Assembly (NCBI GenBank): GCA_977017575.1
Contig: CDRNVI010000052.1
Span: 248,001 to 312,000, forward strand
DNA from: Paramoeba atlantica
Lineage: Eukaryota; Discosea
Length of the DNA: 64,000 nt
Direction of reading: 5' to 3'
Position 1 is the stretch's first letter, and each line of letters begins with the position of its first letter. Below the pieces are notes generated by a model, which saw only the letters and a list, made by a program, of their open reading frames with translations, searched no databases and had not been told where the DNA came from. Below, in pieces: positions 49,498 through 58,969 of this stretch. Made by a program: the position numbers and the translations under genes.

Positions 49498-50005
49498 GGG
49501 GGAGAAGTATGAATCGCGGCATTGCCTCTATATTTTGACCCAGTAGACGAACCAAGTAGGTCCATTGGGGGGGTATACGAGTTGAAAACAAGCAATCAAA
49601 TTAGCAATTCTTTTTGTTTCCACAGATGTACCTTTTGTTTTTTCTCAGCCCAAAACTAGCAATTTAATCTCCCCTAAGTATATACTACAAACAAGAAACA
49701 GTAAAAACTAAAACAAGCAATACAGACCCAATCCATTCGCGCGTTCCGGACCGGGTCTTTCGACCACTCCACGGCCTGACTTGTGAACCCTTCCCTTGCT
49801 ATATGGGAGGGCGCAGGCGCGGGCCTGTGTCGACAGCGACACGGTCGCGAAACAGGATGCTGGCCGACGGGGAGGAGATTCACTACCCGTGTACTACCTC
49901 ACTTGGGGTACCTAGCCCTCGCGGGCTAGGCGTGAGCATAGACTCTGTCGACCCGACCAGCACCCGTGGCCTATGTCACCACCATAGGATCCGTTGGGTC
50001 CGACA
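49498..50005 (-). other. LINE B 3' untranslated region
   Basis: Between the LINE B stop and the A-rich end there are about 500 bp without a convincing open frame. A local GGGCTAG/CTAGCCC palindrome-like spot occurs at 49910-49930. The end of LINE B is A-rich on its coding strand (49451-49497). Confidence 0.55.
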
Positions 50006-51907
50006 CTATCCTTCCGTGATGGGCTCGTTCGGGTCGGGCACAGCCATGCGTGTAACCATCATACGAGCCTGTGCTCGCATGAGGGTCACATTCAATTCGG
50101 CATACAATTTATTTGTAGCCTGCTCTTCCGTAAGGGTCCCATTTGAGGCCTGTGCCCGCCTCTTTCCGACTCCCTTTAGAACGGACGTTGCGCTCACGCT
50201 CCAGGAGCCATAGCTCTCTACCACCATGGCTGTGAATTCATGGCCTGCTTCCTCAGCCTCCAACCGTTGGTGCACCTTTTTTTCCGCGGCGTAGTGCTCG
50301 GCGAATGATCCTGCAGCTACCCAGCTAGCGTTACGAACTTTGTCCGTGTATTTAGTTTGCTGAGCGTGGGTAACTGCAAAATCAAGGACCATGCCTTTAG
50401 CCTTGGAATACGTGGGGAGAAACACATCGCCTGGCCTGGTGAGCCCCCCTCCGGGACCTCGATTGCCAAGACTGTGCTCTCGTTGGGGTGCCAAAGAGGC
50501 ATGCCCGCAGAAGGAGGAAAAATGTTCAACCAGGGAATTGTGCCGGTTTATTATACCTTGTCCATGTTTGCACACGAGTGCGTGATCCCCTTCAGGACCC
50601 AGAGGGAGTTTGCATTCATCCGAGGGACATGGACGAGTTTCTCCGTATACATCCACCCCCAACCACCATCGACACAAGGTTCGAAACTCCGCGGGTTTGA
50701 ATGCATAGCCCAGGTCCTTCGATGGGGTGACGAATTCCCAGCTGCTAGCCCCTTTCCTTGATTGTGATACCCATCTGGTTCGCGTTCGCGTATCAGCGGA
50801 ACAGTATGCTATATTAAACTCCCTTTCCCCTATAGCGCGGATGATATCTTTCTGACGTGGGATGATACTTTCGTCCCATTCTGGCGGGTCAATATCTATG
50901 TCAAGGTCAGCGCTCAACGGCGGGTCAGCATCTAAAAAAGGTCCGGTGTCTGATGGCTCGCGGGCTGTATCGACCTGTGTGGAAGAGTGAATGGGTGGCT
51001 TTGGGGGAAAAGAGGGATGTGATCGGTCGCGCTGTTGGGTGGTGGGGCAAAGGAAACGACCCGTTTCGGGATCTACGAGAGTGCCTCCGGCTTTTGCGTT
51101 CACGTCGTTGACGGCTGGTGAAAAGCCTTCCGCGTCCAGTGGATTCCATCCGTTCTTGCTTGCTGCGAACACCACAGATGCTACGTAAGCTGAAGACGAG
51201 TACATTTCCGATGAACGCAGACCGAAACCTCCGTGTCTCTTCAGGCGTTGGATCTGAGCGCGGGAAGGGGCGTTCAGTGGGCAAAGTATTTCTTCTGCTG
51301 TGCTCAACAGTGAATTGTCTAGATGTTCGCAAACGCGTTGTATGCATTGTGGGGGTGTTGTACGTAGGGCGTAGACCAGTTGACAAAAGCCAGCACATTG
51401 TCGTATCAGTGCCATGGCGACCTGCGGGTCCTCAATTAAACTGGAAGCAACTAAAGTTTCTTCTGCTGGTTCGATCGCATTGGTCATGAGGTATTCGGCG
51501 CAGTGTTTGTTGGATCCGATAGGGCTTCCTAGGATGTCGAAATTTCCTTCTGTGTTTTGCTTGTCTTTTGGTATATCTGGGAAAAGAGATGTTTGGTGTG
51601 CAGATGAGGGTAGTGTGATGATCTCGCATTTCTTGCTATTGAGGTGTAGTCCCTGACCTGGTCCGAGGTGATCAAGTATGTCGAGGGCTTTTCTTACTTC
51701 TTCTGCTTTCCCTATAAAAACTCCATCGTCTAAGTACCACAGGTTTAGAAGAAGTTCCGTGTACGACTGAATTTGTTTGGTAACCTCCAACATGACTAAG
51801 GAAAAGAGAAGAGGACCGAGGGGATCGCCCTGTTGTACCCCTTCCGAGGACGGTACGAAACGGTGCCCGTAAGTTAAGCTACTGGTTTCGACGTAGCACC
51901 ATTCTAC
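50006..51907 (-). pseudogene. LINE B C-terminal part: RT motifs B-D and restriction-like endonuclease
   Basis: This continues in frame after one TAG codon. It has motif B SSEGVQQGDPLGPLLFSLVM, motif C LWYLDDGVFIG (YLDD, not YADD), motif D LHLNSKKCEII, the thumb with HGGFGLRSSEM, and the endonuclease. Numbering from the Met at 51793, the latter has C389, C394, H404 and C408 (zinc site), RHNSL, RPGDVFLP (453-460), VLDFAVTH (469-476) and a following Lys-Tyr (481-482). These fit the restriction-like endonuclease that nicks target DNA in R2/CRE-type elements. All catalytic motifs look kept, so LINE B is the youngest-looking LINE in the window. About 0.5 kb of 3' untranslated sequence follows. Confidence 0.88.
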
Positions 51908-53494
51908 CTATCTGGACAATTCCGGGAAGTGCTCTCTGGTGAGACTGATGAATGCGTCACGGCTAACGTTGTTAAATGCGTTGGACAAATCAACTTTGCA
52001 TAAAACTATATCGGAATTTGTTGTGTCAGTGTCCATTGCAAGCCTACAAAGGTGAATGATACGTTCTGCCCCTGCTCGGGTGGCCACTCCATATTGTTGT
52101 GCTTCAAAGTATTTCCCCGCTTTCATTCGGACACTACTGCATGCGGCCTTGCTCACTAACCGACGAATAGTCTCCCCCGCTGCGATAGGGCGAACGTCGT
52201 TTTCCCCCTTCTTGAGCGCACATAGTCGCGCACCTGCGAAATATGCTTGTACTTCGATGGGTGCTTTGCCAGAAAGAAGATGATTAGCTAGGTTTGTGAG
52301 TTCCTGAAGCGGGTGAACATTCTTGTCTTCGTAGGAAAGAAGCGCGGATTGTAAGTGTTCCGGGCGGAGACCCATCGTACCTGCTGAAGATCCTCGACGA
52401 AAACTGTTTATGGCTACTTTAATATCGGATTCTTCGAGGTTCAAATGTTTGACATGTGGTGGAGGGTCGGCGAGGGCTTCCGTAGTAGTTTGACGTGCCG
52501 GATGCTTCTCCAACAGCTTCGCATATGTTTCTTCGTTTTCATCTGCCATCGGCGCTGCGGTTAAGGCAGCCATACCTCTAGAGAATTCACCTTGTCTGAC
52601 TAGAAGTTCTGCGCGGATGACGGCTTTCTGGGCCTCATGTTGTTCCGAAATGGGGTCAGGGTTTCGTTGTCGTCTATTAGCGGCTGCCTCTTTCCACAAC
52701 TGAGTGTATTCCTTTGCCATCCATCGCTCCATGCACTTTCGAACGTGGGATGAGTATGCCATGTAGCCTTTACGCCCTCCGCGTCGAGGGGCCGGTAACA
52801 CACACTTTGGGAGCATGGCAAGGAGTGTCCATGTCGCTACTGAGTTTTCTTGTACTGCTGCCTTCAAAGCGCTAGTTAAGATCTCCGCCCACAGCTGACG
52901 GCATCGGTGGGGCACGTCTTTACATGTGCTCTTCGCGAGTGTGCAGACACTTGCCAAAGTAGGTAATTCGGCGGTTTCTGTTACGATGGAGTGCTGCGAA
53001 AAAATATCTACTGACATTTGTGCTGCTTGACTTGATTGACCGATGCAGGTCTTCGGGTGCGTAGTTTTACGGTTGAGCGTGTAGTGTTTGCCGCACGTTT
53101 CACAAAGGAACTTGCCTTCCGCTGCCCACCATGCAGCCGGGACGCCGGTACTGTGGTGGTACGCTACGTGGTTATAATATGCTTGCCAAGACCCTCCATG
53201 TGCAATCGTGCGCCAAGCGCATCCTTCAGCAGGACAGATGCGGTGTTTGGGAGCGCTCTGCGGAAGTGGCGGGGGCTTGTCGCTTCCGTTTCGTGGGGCA
53301 TATCTGTTGCCAAAGTCTTCGCGCCTACCGTCCGATTGTGCTTCGGAACAACCAGTTTCGCTAGTCATGGGTTTTGTGCCGGAGGAATGCTTTGGAGGTG
53401 ATTGGATCTGGTGGGCTGGCTGAGAGCGTGTCGGCGTTTGTTCGCCGAGGGTGCCGTCCTTAATAGTCTGTTGGTGTTGCCTTCGTGTTTCCAA
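51908..53494 (-). pseudogene. LINE B N-terminal part: zinc fingers and RT fingers/motif A
   Basis: Taking the frame from a TTG at 53494 (it is open further upstream to about 53758 without an ATG), residues 87-114 form a C2H2-type finger (C87, C92, H109, H113 or H114) and residues 131-150 a second one (C131, C134, H146, C150). Next come SSAGTMGLRPEHLQSA, VRPIAAGETIRRLVSKAAC and motif A VDLSNAFNNVS. The frame then meets a single TAG at 51908-51910, after which the same frame stays open to 50006. N-terminal zinc fingers and a C-terminal endonuclease are the layout of the R2/CRE/NeSL-like early-branching LINEs. The missing ATG may mean 5' truncation. Confidence 0.85.
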
Positions 53495-53772
53495 GGGTCG
53501 CCTAGGTGATCGGTTATCCGTCTTTGAAACTCCTTTGATCCCATCCGCATTGCGCTGTTGACGTGATATTGCATCCTTCAGTGCAGCGTTGATTGCTGGC
53601 CCTGATTTCAGAGTAGAAATACTAGCTGCAAGGTTGGCTGTCGTACCCTTTCGTTGTACTGCGCAGTGTTGTATTTCCTCATTCTCGGCTAGGTGGTGTC
53701 CCGTGTCCGGTGTTTCGCGGTCGTCTGATTTTTTTTCAGCGAGGCGTAGCCTAAAGGGGAAAGGAAAAAAGA

Positions 53773-53857
53773 AAATAATTCAACAAGGTACAGAAACTGT
53801 ATCTTTATCGTTAAAGATCCTTATTTTTTGTGTGATTATTTTTTATTTTTTATTTTT
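53773..53857 (+). mobile_element. LINE A 3'-end fragment with T-rich tail
   Basis: AATAATTCAACAAGGTACAG through ATCGTTAAAGATC matches the LINE A 3' end at 43648-43685 (opposite strand). It is followed by a T-rich tail made of TTATTTTTTG and ATTTTTT repeats, then directly by the 11-bp duplication TAGAACCAGCA. Confidence 0.8.
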
Positions 53858-53868
53858 TAGAACCAGCA

Positions 53869-55097
53869 CGTGAGACCCTTTCCGCTGTTGGAATAACCCC
53901 TCAAGTCGCTATGGCCTTAATTCGCCAGTGCACGGTCTTTTGCCAAATGGTCTATGCCCTTCGAACTACGTCTCCGCAAGCCCTACCCCATCTGTGCAGT
54001 CTTCTAGACGATAGCGCCCTCACTGCTGTAGAGCTCGCACTCTTTCCTTTGGACCCGCAAGCACGTGACCAAATTCAAAGTCGGAAACGCCAGGGGGGCT
54101 TTGGTCTCAGATCTGCCTCTCTCCAAGCAACATCGGCTTATGTTGCTTCTGTAGCACACGCTGCCGAGGAGGACAACTGGGACCCTACAGACGCCGAAGG
54201 TTTCGCCGCCTCGGCGCAGGACTTCAACAACAAAATAGGAGTGACCCTTGTGTACCCCAGCACAGGTCGCATACCCAAACAAAACCCGCGACCGGACTCC
54301 GGCTCACAACGCATCTCACCCCCGAACAGGAGACGTCGAAGAAAATGCTACGCAGCATGGCGGTAGACGGCTCCACGGAACCGGAACTGGTGATTCCCAA
54401 GCAACAGCAATTGAGTCAGGCAATTGCCGAACGTTATCACGCTGGTGGTTGGGAGTGGATATTTGCCCAGAGGATAGTCCTTGTCCGGCAAAAGGATGCA
54501 CGCTACCCCTTCAGAGAAACGGAGAACACGCGCTTTGTTGTAAAAACGGTCATGGCCTGATCACCAGACGTAACGCCATTTGCGATCAATTTTCTTCTTT
54601 CTGCAGCAAGGCAGACATTGCGCCCCAGAGGGAAAAAAGCTTGGGAAACCGAGGCCCAGGCGGTGCCCTCACCAGACCCCCGCGACCTCTTTATTCCCAA
54701 CGACGCTCTCGGAAATGGTATGGTGTTGGACTTTGCAGTCACCCATGCCCAGCAAATAAAGTATCTGGACTCCGTCCGTATTGCTAGCTTGGTGGCTGCA
54801 GGATCCTTCGCTGACCATTTTTCCGAATCTAAGAAGAAACAACGCCAGGAAGCGGAGGAGGCCCGGTTACTTTTCACTTCCATGATCGTTGAGTCCTTTG
54901 GCTCGTGGAGCAGTAGCGCCATGTCGGTCCTGTGGAAGGTCGGAGCGCAGCGCGCAAATCGCCGAAAGGTCTGCTCACTGAAACAAAAGCTCGGAATGAC
55001 TTGCTCAACGAGCTCAATATCACACTCATGCGATCCCAGGCGAGGATGATGGTCTCTCGAATGACTGTAATCGATCCCAACACGCCCTCAGAAGGGC

Positions 55098-55102
<5 letters not shown>
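53869..55102 (+). pseudogene. LINE C thumb and restriction-like endonuclease part
   Basis: This begins within IEPARETLSAVGITP and continues with VAMALIRQCTVFCQMVYALR, QGGFGLRSASLQATSAYVAS and DPTDAEGFAASAQDF, then in other frames RWWLGVDICPEDSPCPAKGC, GEHALCCKNGHG (zinc-binding C-C-H-C), LGNRGPGGALTRP, LDFAVTHAQQIKY (endonuclease core) and SMIVESFGSWSSSAM. At least two frame changes are present (near 54,260 and 54,650). It ends DPNTPSEGQ-stop, like LINE B DPNEPITEG-stop. Confidence 0.85.
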
Positions 55103-55130
<28 letters not shown>

Positions 55131-55644
55131 ACACGGAGGGCTCTGCAGCGCCAACCGTTAGGGTAGAGTCTCATGTCACCGACCTTCATTGTCTTGCCAC
55201 CCCCTTCCCAGACGGCACTCGACGCCTTGCGGCCCGAGCGCGGCTACCCAACCGTAGCTACCAGGACGGGCGCCCACCTCGTCGGCCTCGGAACTTCCAA
55301 ATCTGTCTGTGAAGGGTCTCGCTTGCCAGTGACCATCCGGAGCAATCCGGAATGATTTGGATTTTTTTTGGATTTTTGGCGCCCACCCCTTTGCATCGTG
55401 TAGGCTGTGTCTCAAGCCTTCTTTGCGTAAGCAGCTCGCAATTTAGCGGCTGCGCTGGAGCCTGGTTCAGCTCTGCGGTTCCGGGTCGGTCCTCCAGGGG
55501 AGCGGGGTTGGGTGTGGGCCTTGAAGGCACTCCTGATCGCTTTCCCTTTGTAGTGAGGCCGCCAGATTGCGAGTTTTGTCGATAGCGGGAATCGAACCAA
55601 CAACCTGCAGGTTGTAAGGCTCACCGTCTACCAACAACCACCGC
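55103..55644 (-). mobile_element. SINE2, near full length, minus strand, with nested SINE1
   Basis: From the GAA-repeat tail (55103-55131) through GGGCTCTGCAGCGCCAACCG to the tRNA-like head at about 55585-55644. Read on the minus strand, the head has an A box-like TTGGTAGACGGTGAGC, the loop CTTACAA (as in tRNA-Val(UAC)) and a perfect B box GGTTCGATTCC. It is interrupted by a SINE1 piece at 55279-55377. Part of this copy (55484 onward) is duplicated at 59524. Confidence 0.85.
55279..55377 (+). mobile_element. SINE1 3' fragment inserted in SINE2
   Basis: A 99-bp, strongly 5'-truncated SINE1 (from GTCGGCCTCGGAACTTCC to its GGATTT tail) flanked by 10-bp duplications GGCGCCCACC (55269-55278 and 55378-55387). 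It shows that SINE1 was active after this SINE2 copy was in place. Confidence 0.9.
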
Positions 55645-56600
55645 TTTTTGACGAAGCAGCTACATATATGCAAATGCGGAGCCACTTTATCATTAGTTCG
55701 GCCGCTTTCTTACCACCTATTTTTCTGTTTCCCGCCATCACCCACGGATCATAGCAGTTCGTTGCATAGTTAAGTCGCAAGCGGGCTACATATGGTACGT
55801 CTACTGCTTGAACAAATTGAGTCATACCTTGAGGCGCAACTGCGAGAGCGCTAAATGTCGATAAGGCGTGCTTGGAGATGGTCGTTGTGTGCCCGTTGGC
55901 TCTTCCCAGGATAGTTAGGCAGGTGTCCGTTTCAGGGGGTAAGGCAGTTACTTGACTCCGAATGAAAGGAATTATGCGGCTAGCCATGAGTTTTCCTGTG
56001 ATTACACCGCTTGCATTCTCAATAATTTGCCACCCAAACGGATTGGATAGTGTCCACGTCGAAGCAAAACTACGCATCGAAGAAAGAGAGGCTCAAAACA
56101 TGAAGCTCGCTTAATTACCACAAGGATGGCAATATATGAAGCACATCTTTTGGTCCATGCAGGGTCCTCCGTAACAATAATGTCTCTGCACCCTCGAGCT
56201 GAAAGAGCAAAGAAGGACGTGGAATTCATGGAGCCGCTGAAAGGAAACGGGATCATGTCAAGGTTGATTATGATTGAAACAATTCTTGAAAGACGAATAT
56301 TGTACAGGAATTCGTGGAAAGATTGCAGAGACTTAGAAATATCTTCAGAGGTACGCGTAGTCGTGCGTTGGGTGGAACGAAGAACTATTCCGTATCTTTT
56401 TTTCCATCGATAAAACCATATGCGAGGTACTGGGGAACCTTTGCGACACGAGGCCTTCCGCTTTGCTGAGGCAACGGAAACCCGCATGTTGCGTGAACGC
56501 AATTCAACAAGCCATATAATTCTCCGAGATTGTTAGTCTCAGAGCTCTGCTTCCGCATGCGTTTTCTTTTCCCATCTCCACGAACACTGGTTTCGACCAA
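55645..56600 (-). pseudogene. Pogo/Tigger-like DDE transposase, broken
   Basis: Two overlapping minus-strand frames resemble a pogo-type (DDE_1) transposase. The N-terminal frame has WFYRWKKRYGI, then INLDMIPFPFSGSMNSTSF (first catalytic Asp region) and EDPAWTKRCASYIAILVV. The C-terminal frame has WQIIENASGVITGKLM, TCLTILGRANGHTTT (where LLLDNAPGH with Asp is usual; here Gly) and APQGMTQFVQAVDVPY (compare PPNTTSLLQPLDVSV). It has at least two frame changes. The transposase would cut and paste its own element; terminal repeats were not found. The assignment is by motif resemblance only. The C-terminal part is duplicated at 59685-60078. Confidence 0.6.
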
Positions 56601-56606
56601 CGCTTT

Positions 56607-56867
56607 CCCCCCCCCCTCCCCCCCCCTCCCCCCCCCTGGACCCCCCCCTAGACCCTCAATTTTTTTTATTTTTTTTCAGGGGTCTGAAAATATATTACTG
56701 TCCCCCCCCCCCGTTTAAGAGCGAAAAGTGCGCTTAAACGGGGGGGTCTGAATCACTACATAAAAAAAAAATTGGCGCCGCTTCGCGGCGCCGGGCTCTT
56801 TCCTTCAACTCTATGTGCGCTTAAACGTGGGGGTCTGACCGGGTGCGCTTCAAGTGGGGGGGGCAGT
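56607..56867. repeat. C-rich tract with hairpin-forming repeats
   Basis: 56607-56650 is C-rich with CCCTGGACC and CCTAGACC spacers. Then three imperfect copies of GTGCGCTTAAACGGGGGGGT and following bases occur at about 56729, 56815 and 56843; the first pairs with an inverted half at 56705-56724. A GGCGCCG-CTTCG-CGGCGCC hairpin sits at 56774-56792. No coding content. Confidence 0.75.
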
Positions 56868-56873
56868 ATATCT

Positions 56874-57799
56874 ATATTGAGGGAGATGCTACTCCCTCGC
56901 TACCGTAGGTTAATTCGACGTGCCCGATTTCATGCCCGATTTCGAGCCCGATTTGTGGCCCGATATCGTGCCCGATATCGTTTCAGGTGAGTTTTCGAAA
57001 AAAATGTATACAAAGACGTATGAATCGAATTTAGTGACAAGATTACTAGTTTTTCAACAATTCCGATGGGTACCCCCTGCCCCCCCCACGTCCCCACCAG
57101 GGTGATCATAGCAATTTTTGAAATTTTGCAAAAAAAAACTAAAAATTTGTGGGTGAAAGTGAAAAAACATATTTTTCCAAAATCAACTCCTAGATCGTTT
57201 TTTGAGAGTTTGGAGCCTTCTATACCTGTATACCCTTTGATTTCATTCGATATTTCTCCACCCTGTTCCGATAATACACCTACATAGTACACAATTTACC
57301 CGGAAGTGTGTGACACGCAAGGCCGATGAGGAAGGAGGAGGCGCAAGGAAAAAAGGAAGACGTATGAATCGAATTGAGTGACGAGATCACTAGTTTTCCA
57401 ACAATTCCGACGGGTATCCCCTGCTCCCCCCCCTCCCCACCAGGGTAATCATAGCAATTTTTGAAATTTTTGAAAAACAAAACTGAAAAATTATGGGTGA
57501 AAGTAAAAAAATATATTTATCCGAAATCAACTCCTAGACCGTTTTTTGAGAGTTCGGGACCTGATGTACCTGATATACGCTTTGGTTTCATTCGATAGTT
57601 CTCCACCCTGTTCCGGTAATACACCTATAAAGGCCAAAATTTACCTGGAAGCGTGTGACACGCAAGGCCGTAGAGGAAGGAGGAGGCGCAAGACAAAAAG
57701 GCAGAAGGCGGAGCTTTTTGTCTTTTTGCCGCGGCGACGACGACTCCCTCGCGTGGGAAGCTGTAAGGGGTCCCAGGTAGCATGTTTCGATGGCTATGT
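56874..57799. repeat. Right arm of the long inverted repeat
   Basis: Inverted copy of 42311-43228, with two internal tandem units (GAGGAAGGAGGAGGCGCAAG at about 57328 and 57673, offset 345 bp). The outer end leads into a foldback element at 57801, as on the left side. The two arms are far from identical but colinear along about 0.9 kb. Confidence 0.8.
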
Positions 57800-57800
57800 A

Positions 57801-57992
57801 ACCCAGGCTAAAGTGGACGAGGGAGATACTAAAGGCACCTTTGGAAGACGCCCACAAAACTGGAACGGTATCTCCCGTTAAAGACCCTTTTGTCACATCA
57901 GAATGCTCTACAAACCGGGAGATACCGTTCCAGTTTTGTGGCGGTCTTCCAAAGGTGCCTTTAGTATCTCCCTCGTCCACTTTAGCCTGGGT
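57801..57992. mobile_element. Foldback (hairpin) element, right copy, near-perfect arms
   Basis: Arms of 77 bp at 57801-57877 and 57916-57992 match at 75 of 77 positions when one is inverted, around a 38-bp loop. Ends read ACCCAGGCTAAAG...CTTTAGCCTGGGT. The near identity suggests recent formation or ongoing arm homogenisation. Confidence 0.9.
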
Positions 57993-58012
57993 TTATAGTA
58001 TTTGAAAAAAAA

Positions 58013-58085
58013 CTATTGTACTATATAGTATAGTATTAGTATAGTATAGTAGTAGTATAGTATTATAACACTATAAAAATCTATA
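58013..58085. repeat. ATAGT-rich microsatellite
   Basis: Imperfect TATAGTAT repeats (TAGTATAGTA and similar) over about 65 bp, followed by A/T-rich sequence. It lies just outside the right foldback element. Confidence 0.8.
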
Positions 58086-58317
58086 ACAAGAAAAATTGAT
58101 CAAAAACGTTTTGACGCTCTCTTTTAGCACGAATGGCATCAGGTACATAGTCAATTTATTGCGGTGGTTGTAAAACTACCGCTCTACACTCGATTATTGA
58201 AAAAAAAGTGAACAAAAACAGTGAAAATATAAAGAGGAACACAGTAATATAATAGAAGAAAAAAATATAAAAGGGGGCTCCGGTGGTCCAAAACTGAAAA
58301 TTTTTTTTGAAAAAAAT
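58086..58317. other. No gene recognised
   Basis: A/T-rich sequence, with runs of A at 58199 and 58300. Open frames are short and made of low-complexity residues. Confidence 0.6.
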
Positions 58318-58395
58318 GGGGGGTCCATGGGGGGGGTCCATGGGGGGGGTCCAGGGGGGGGGTCCAGGGGGGGGGTCCAGGGGGGGGGGGCATGG
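58318..58395 (+). repeat. G-rich block, strong G-quadruplex candidate
   Basis: Six or more runs of 6-12 G separated by TCCATG, TCCA and the like (GGGGGGTCCATGGGGGGGG and further). Four or more G-runs with short spacers fit a G-quadruplex on the plus strand. An inverted, less regular relative lies at 39849-39895. Confidence 0.9.
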
Positions 58396-58491
58396 TCGAT
58401 CAAATTTTTTCGAAAAAATTAGTTTTCGAAAAAAAACCGCAGAAAGGGTAGCCGGGGTCTTGGCGCGCATTTTCCACCCCCCTACCCTGGG

Positions 58492-58766
58492 GTGACCCCC
58501 CCGCGTATCCGCAGGACGGGTCCGCCAAGTTCGGATTTTTTCGGAAAAATTTTTTCGAAAAAAAATTCAACTTGGCGAAAAAAATGACAAAAAAAATATT
58601 TTTCCAAAATCGTTTCCCCTATTGTATTTTGATAGTTTGGGACCTACACTAGCTTTCTCCGCAGTTGTTTTCGCAAGGTATCACTTCTTCGAACTGTGGT
58701 GCGCCCCTCAAAATGACCCACTTTTGACTAAAAAAGGTGAAAAAGTATTTTTCGGACCTAAAGGGG
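58492..58766. repeat. 275-bp direct repeat, first copy
   Basis: Starts GACCCCCCCGCGTATCCGCA and ends TTTTTCGGACCTAAAGG; it recurs at 59249-59523 with a few substitutions. The inner part has TTTTTCGAAAAAAAATTC palindromes. The 58767-59248 spacer has no gene recognised. Confidence 0.85.
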
Positions 58767-58969
58767 CATTTTTGTGTCGAAAGAATGGTATGGTTGGAGT
58801 CGTATTCTCTACCCAATACGTTCGGTAGGCTTTCATTCATGCCTGCGAGTGATTTCCCACGCGCAAATGTCGGATTTAGTGCTCTGAGAGCAAAAATATG
58901 CGAAAATGACCCCATTTGTACCCGAAATTCGGCTATTTTTGGCTATAATCTTTCCGTTTTCCAGGCTAA

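Larger units (their letters stand above)
49451..53857 (-). mobile_element. 4.4-kb insertion carrying LINE B
   Basis: The insertion is bounded by perfect 11-bp duplications TAGAACCAGCA (49440-49450 and 53858-53868) inside LINE C. Just inside both ends, in the same orientation, lies TTATTTTTTGTGTGATTATT plus T-rich sequence. LINE B occupies most of it on the minus strand. At the right end, 53773-53818 is a LINE A 3' end in plus orientation. The insertion therefore joins two LINE families in opposite orientations and is not a simple LINE copy. Confidence 0.85.
48663..55102 (+). mobile_element. LINE C: RT plus restriction-like endonuclease, 5'-truncated, split in three
   Basis: Plus-strand pieces at 48663-48773, 49034-49450 and 53858-55102 follow one another without loss when compared with LINE B. 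They read motif A (FCKMDPRNAFNNV), motif B (SAEGVQQGYPLGPLLFSL), DGNFDILGSPIGSAEHCAEF, then EPARETLSAV and the C-terminal endonuclease, ending with a stop at 55100-55102. The gaps are a SINE1-derived insertion (TSD TAGAATGGTGCT) and the 4.4-kb LINE B insertion (TSD TAGAACCAGCA). The N-terminal zinc fingers and first RT motifs are missing, and there are several frameshifts. A SINE2 follows immediately after its stop. Confidence 0.85.

Noticed and set aside
50925-51398. Arg/Thr-rich minus-strand open frame within LINE B
   Set aside because: It is in another frame over the well-supported LINE B coding sequence.
58156-58495. Pro/Gly-rich open frames as structural proteins
   Set aside because: They are translations of the G-rich repeat block.
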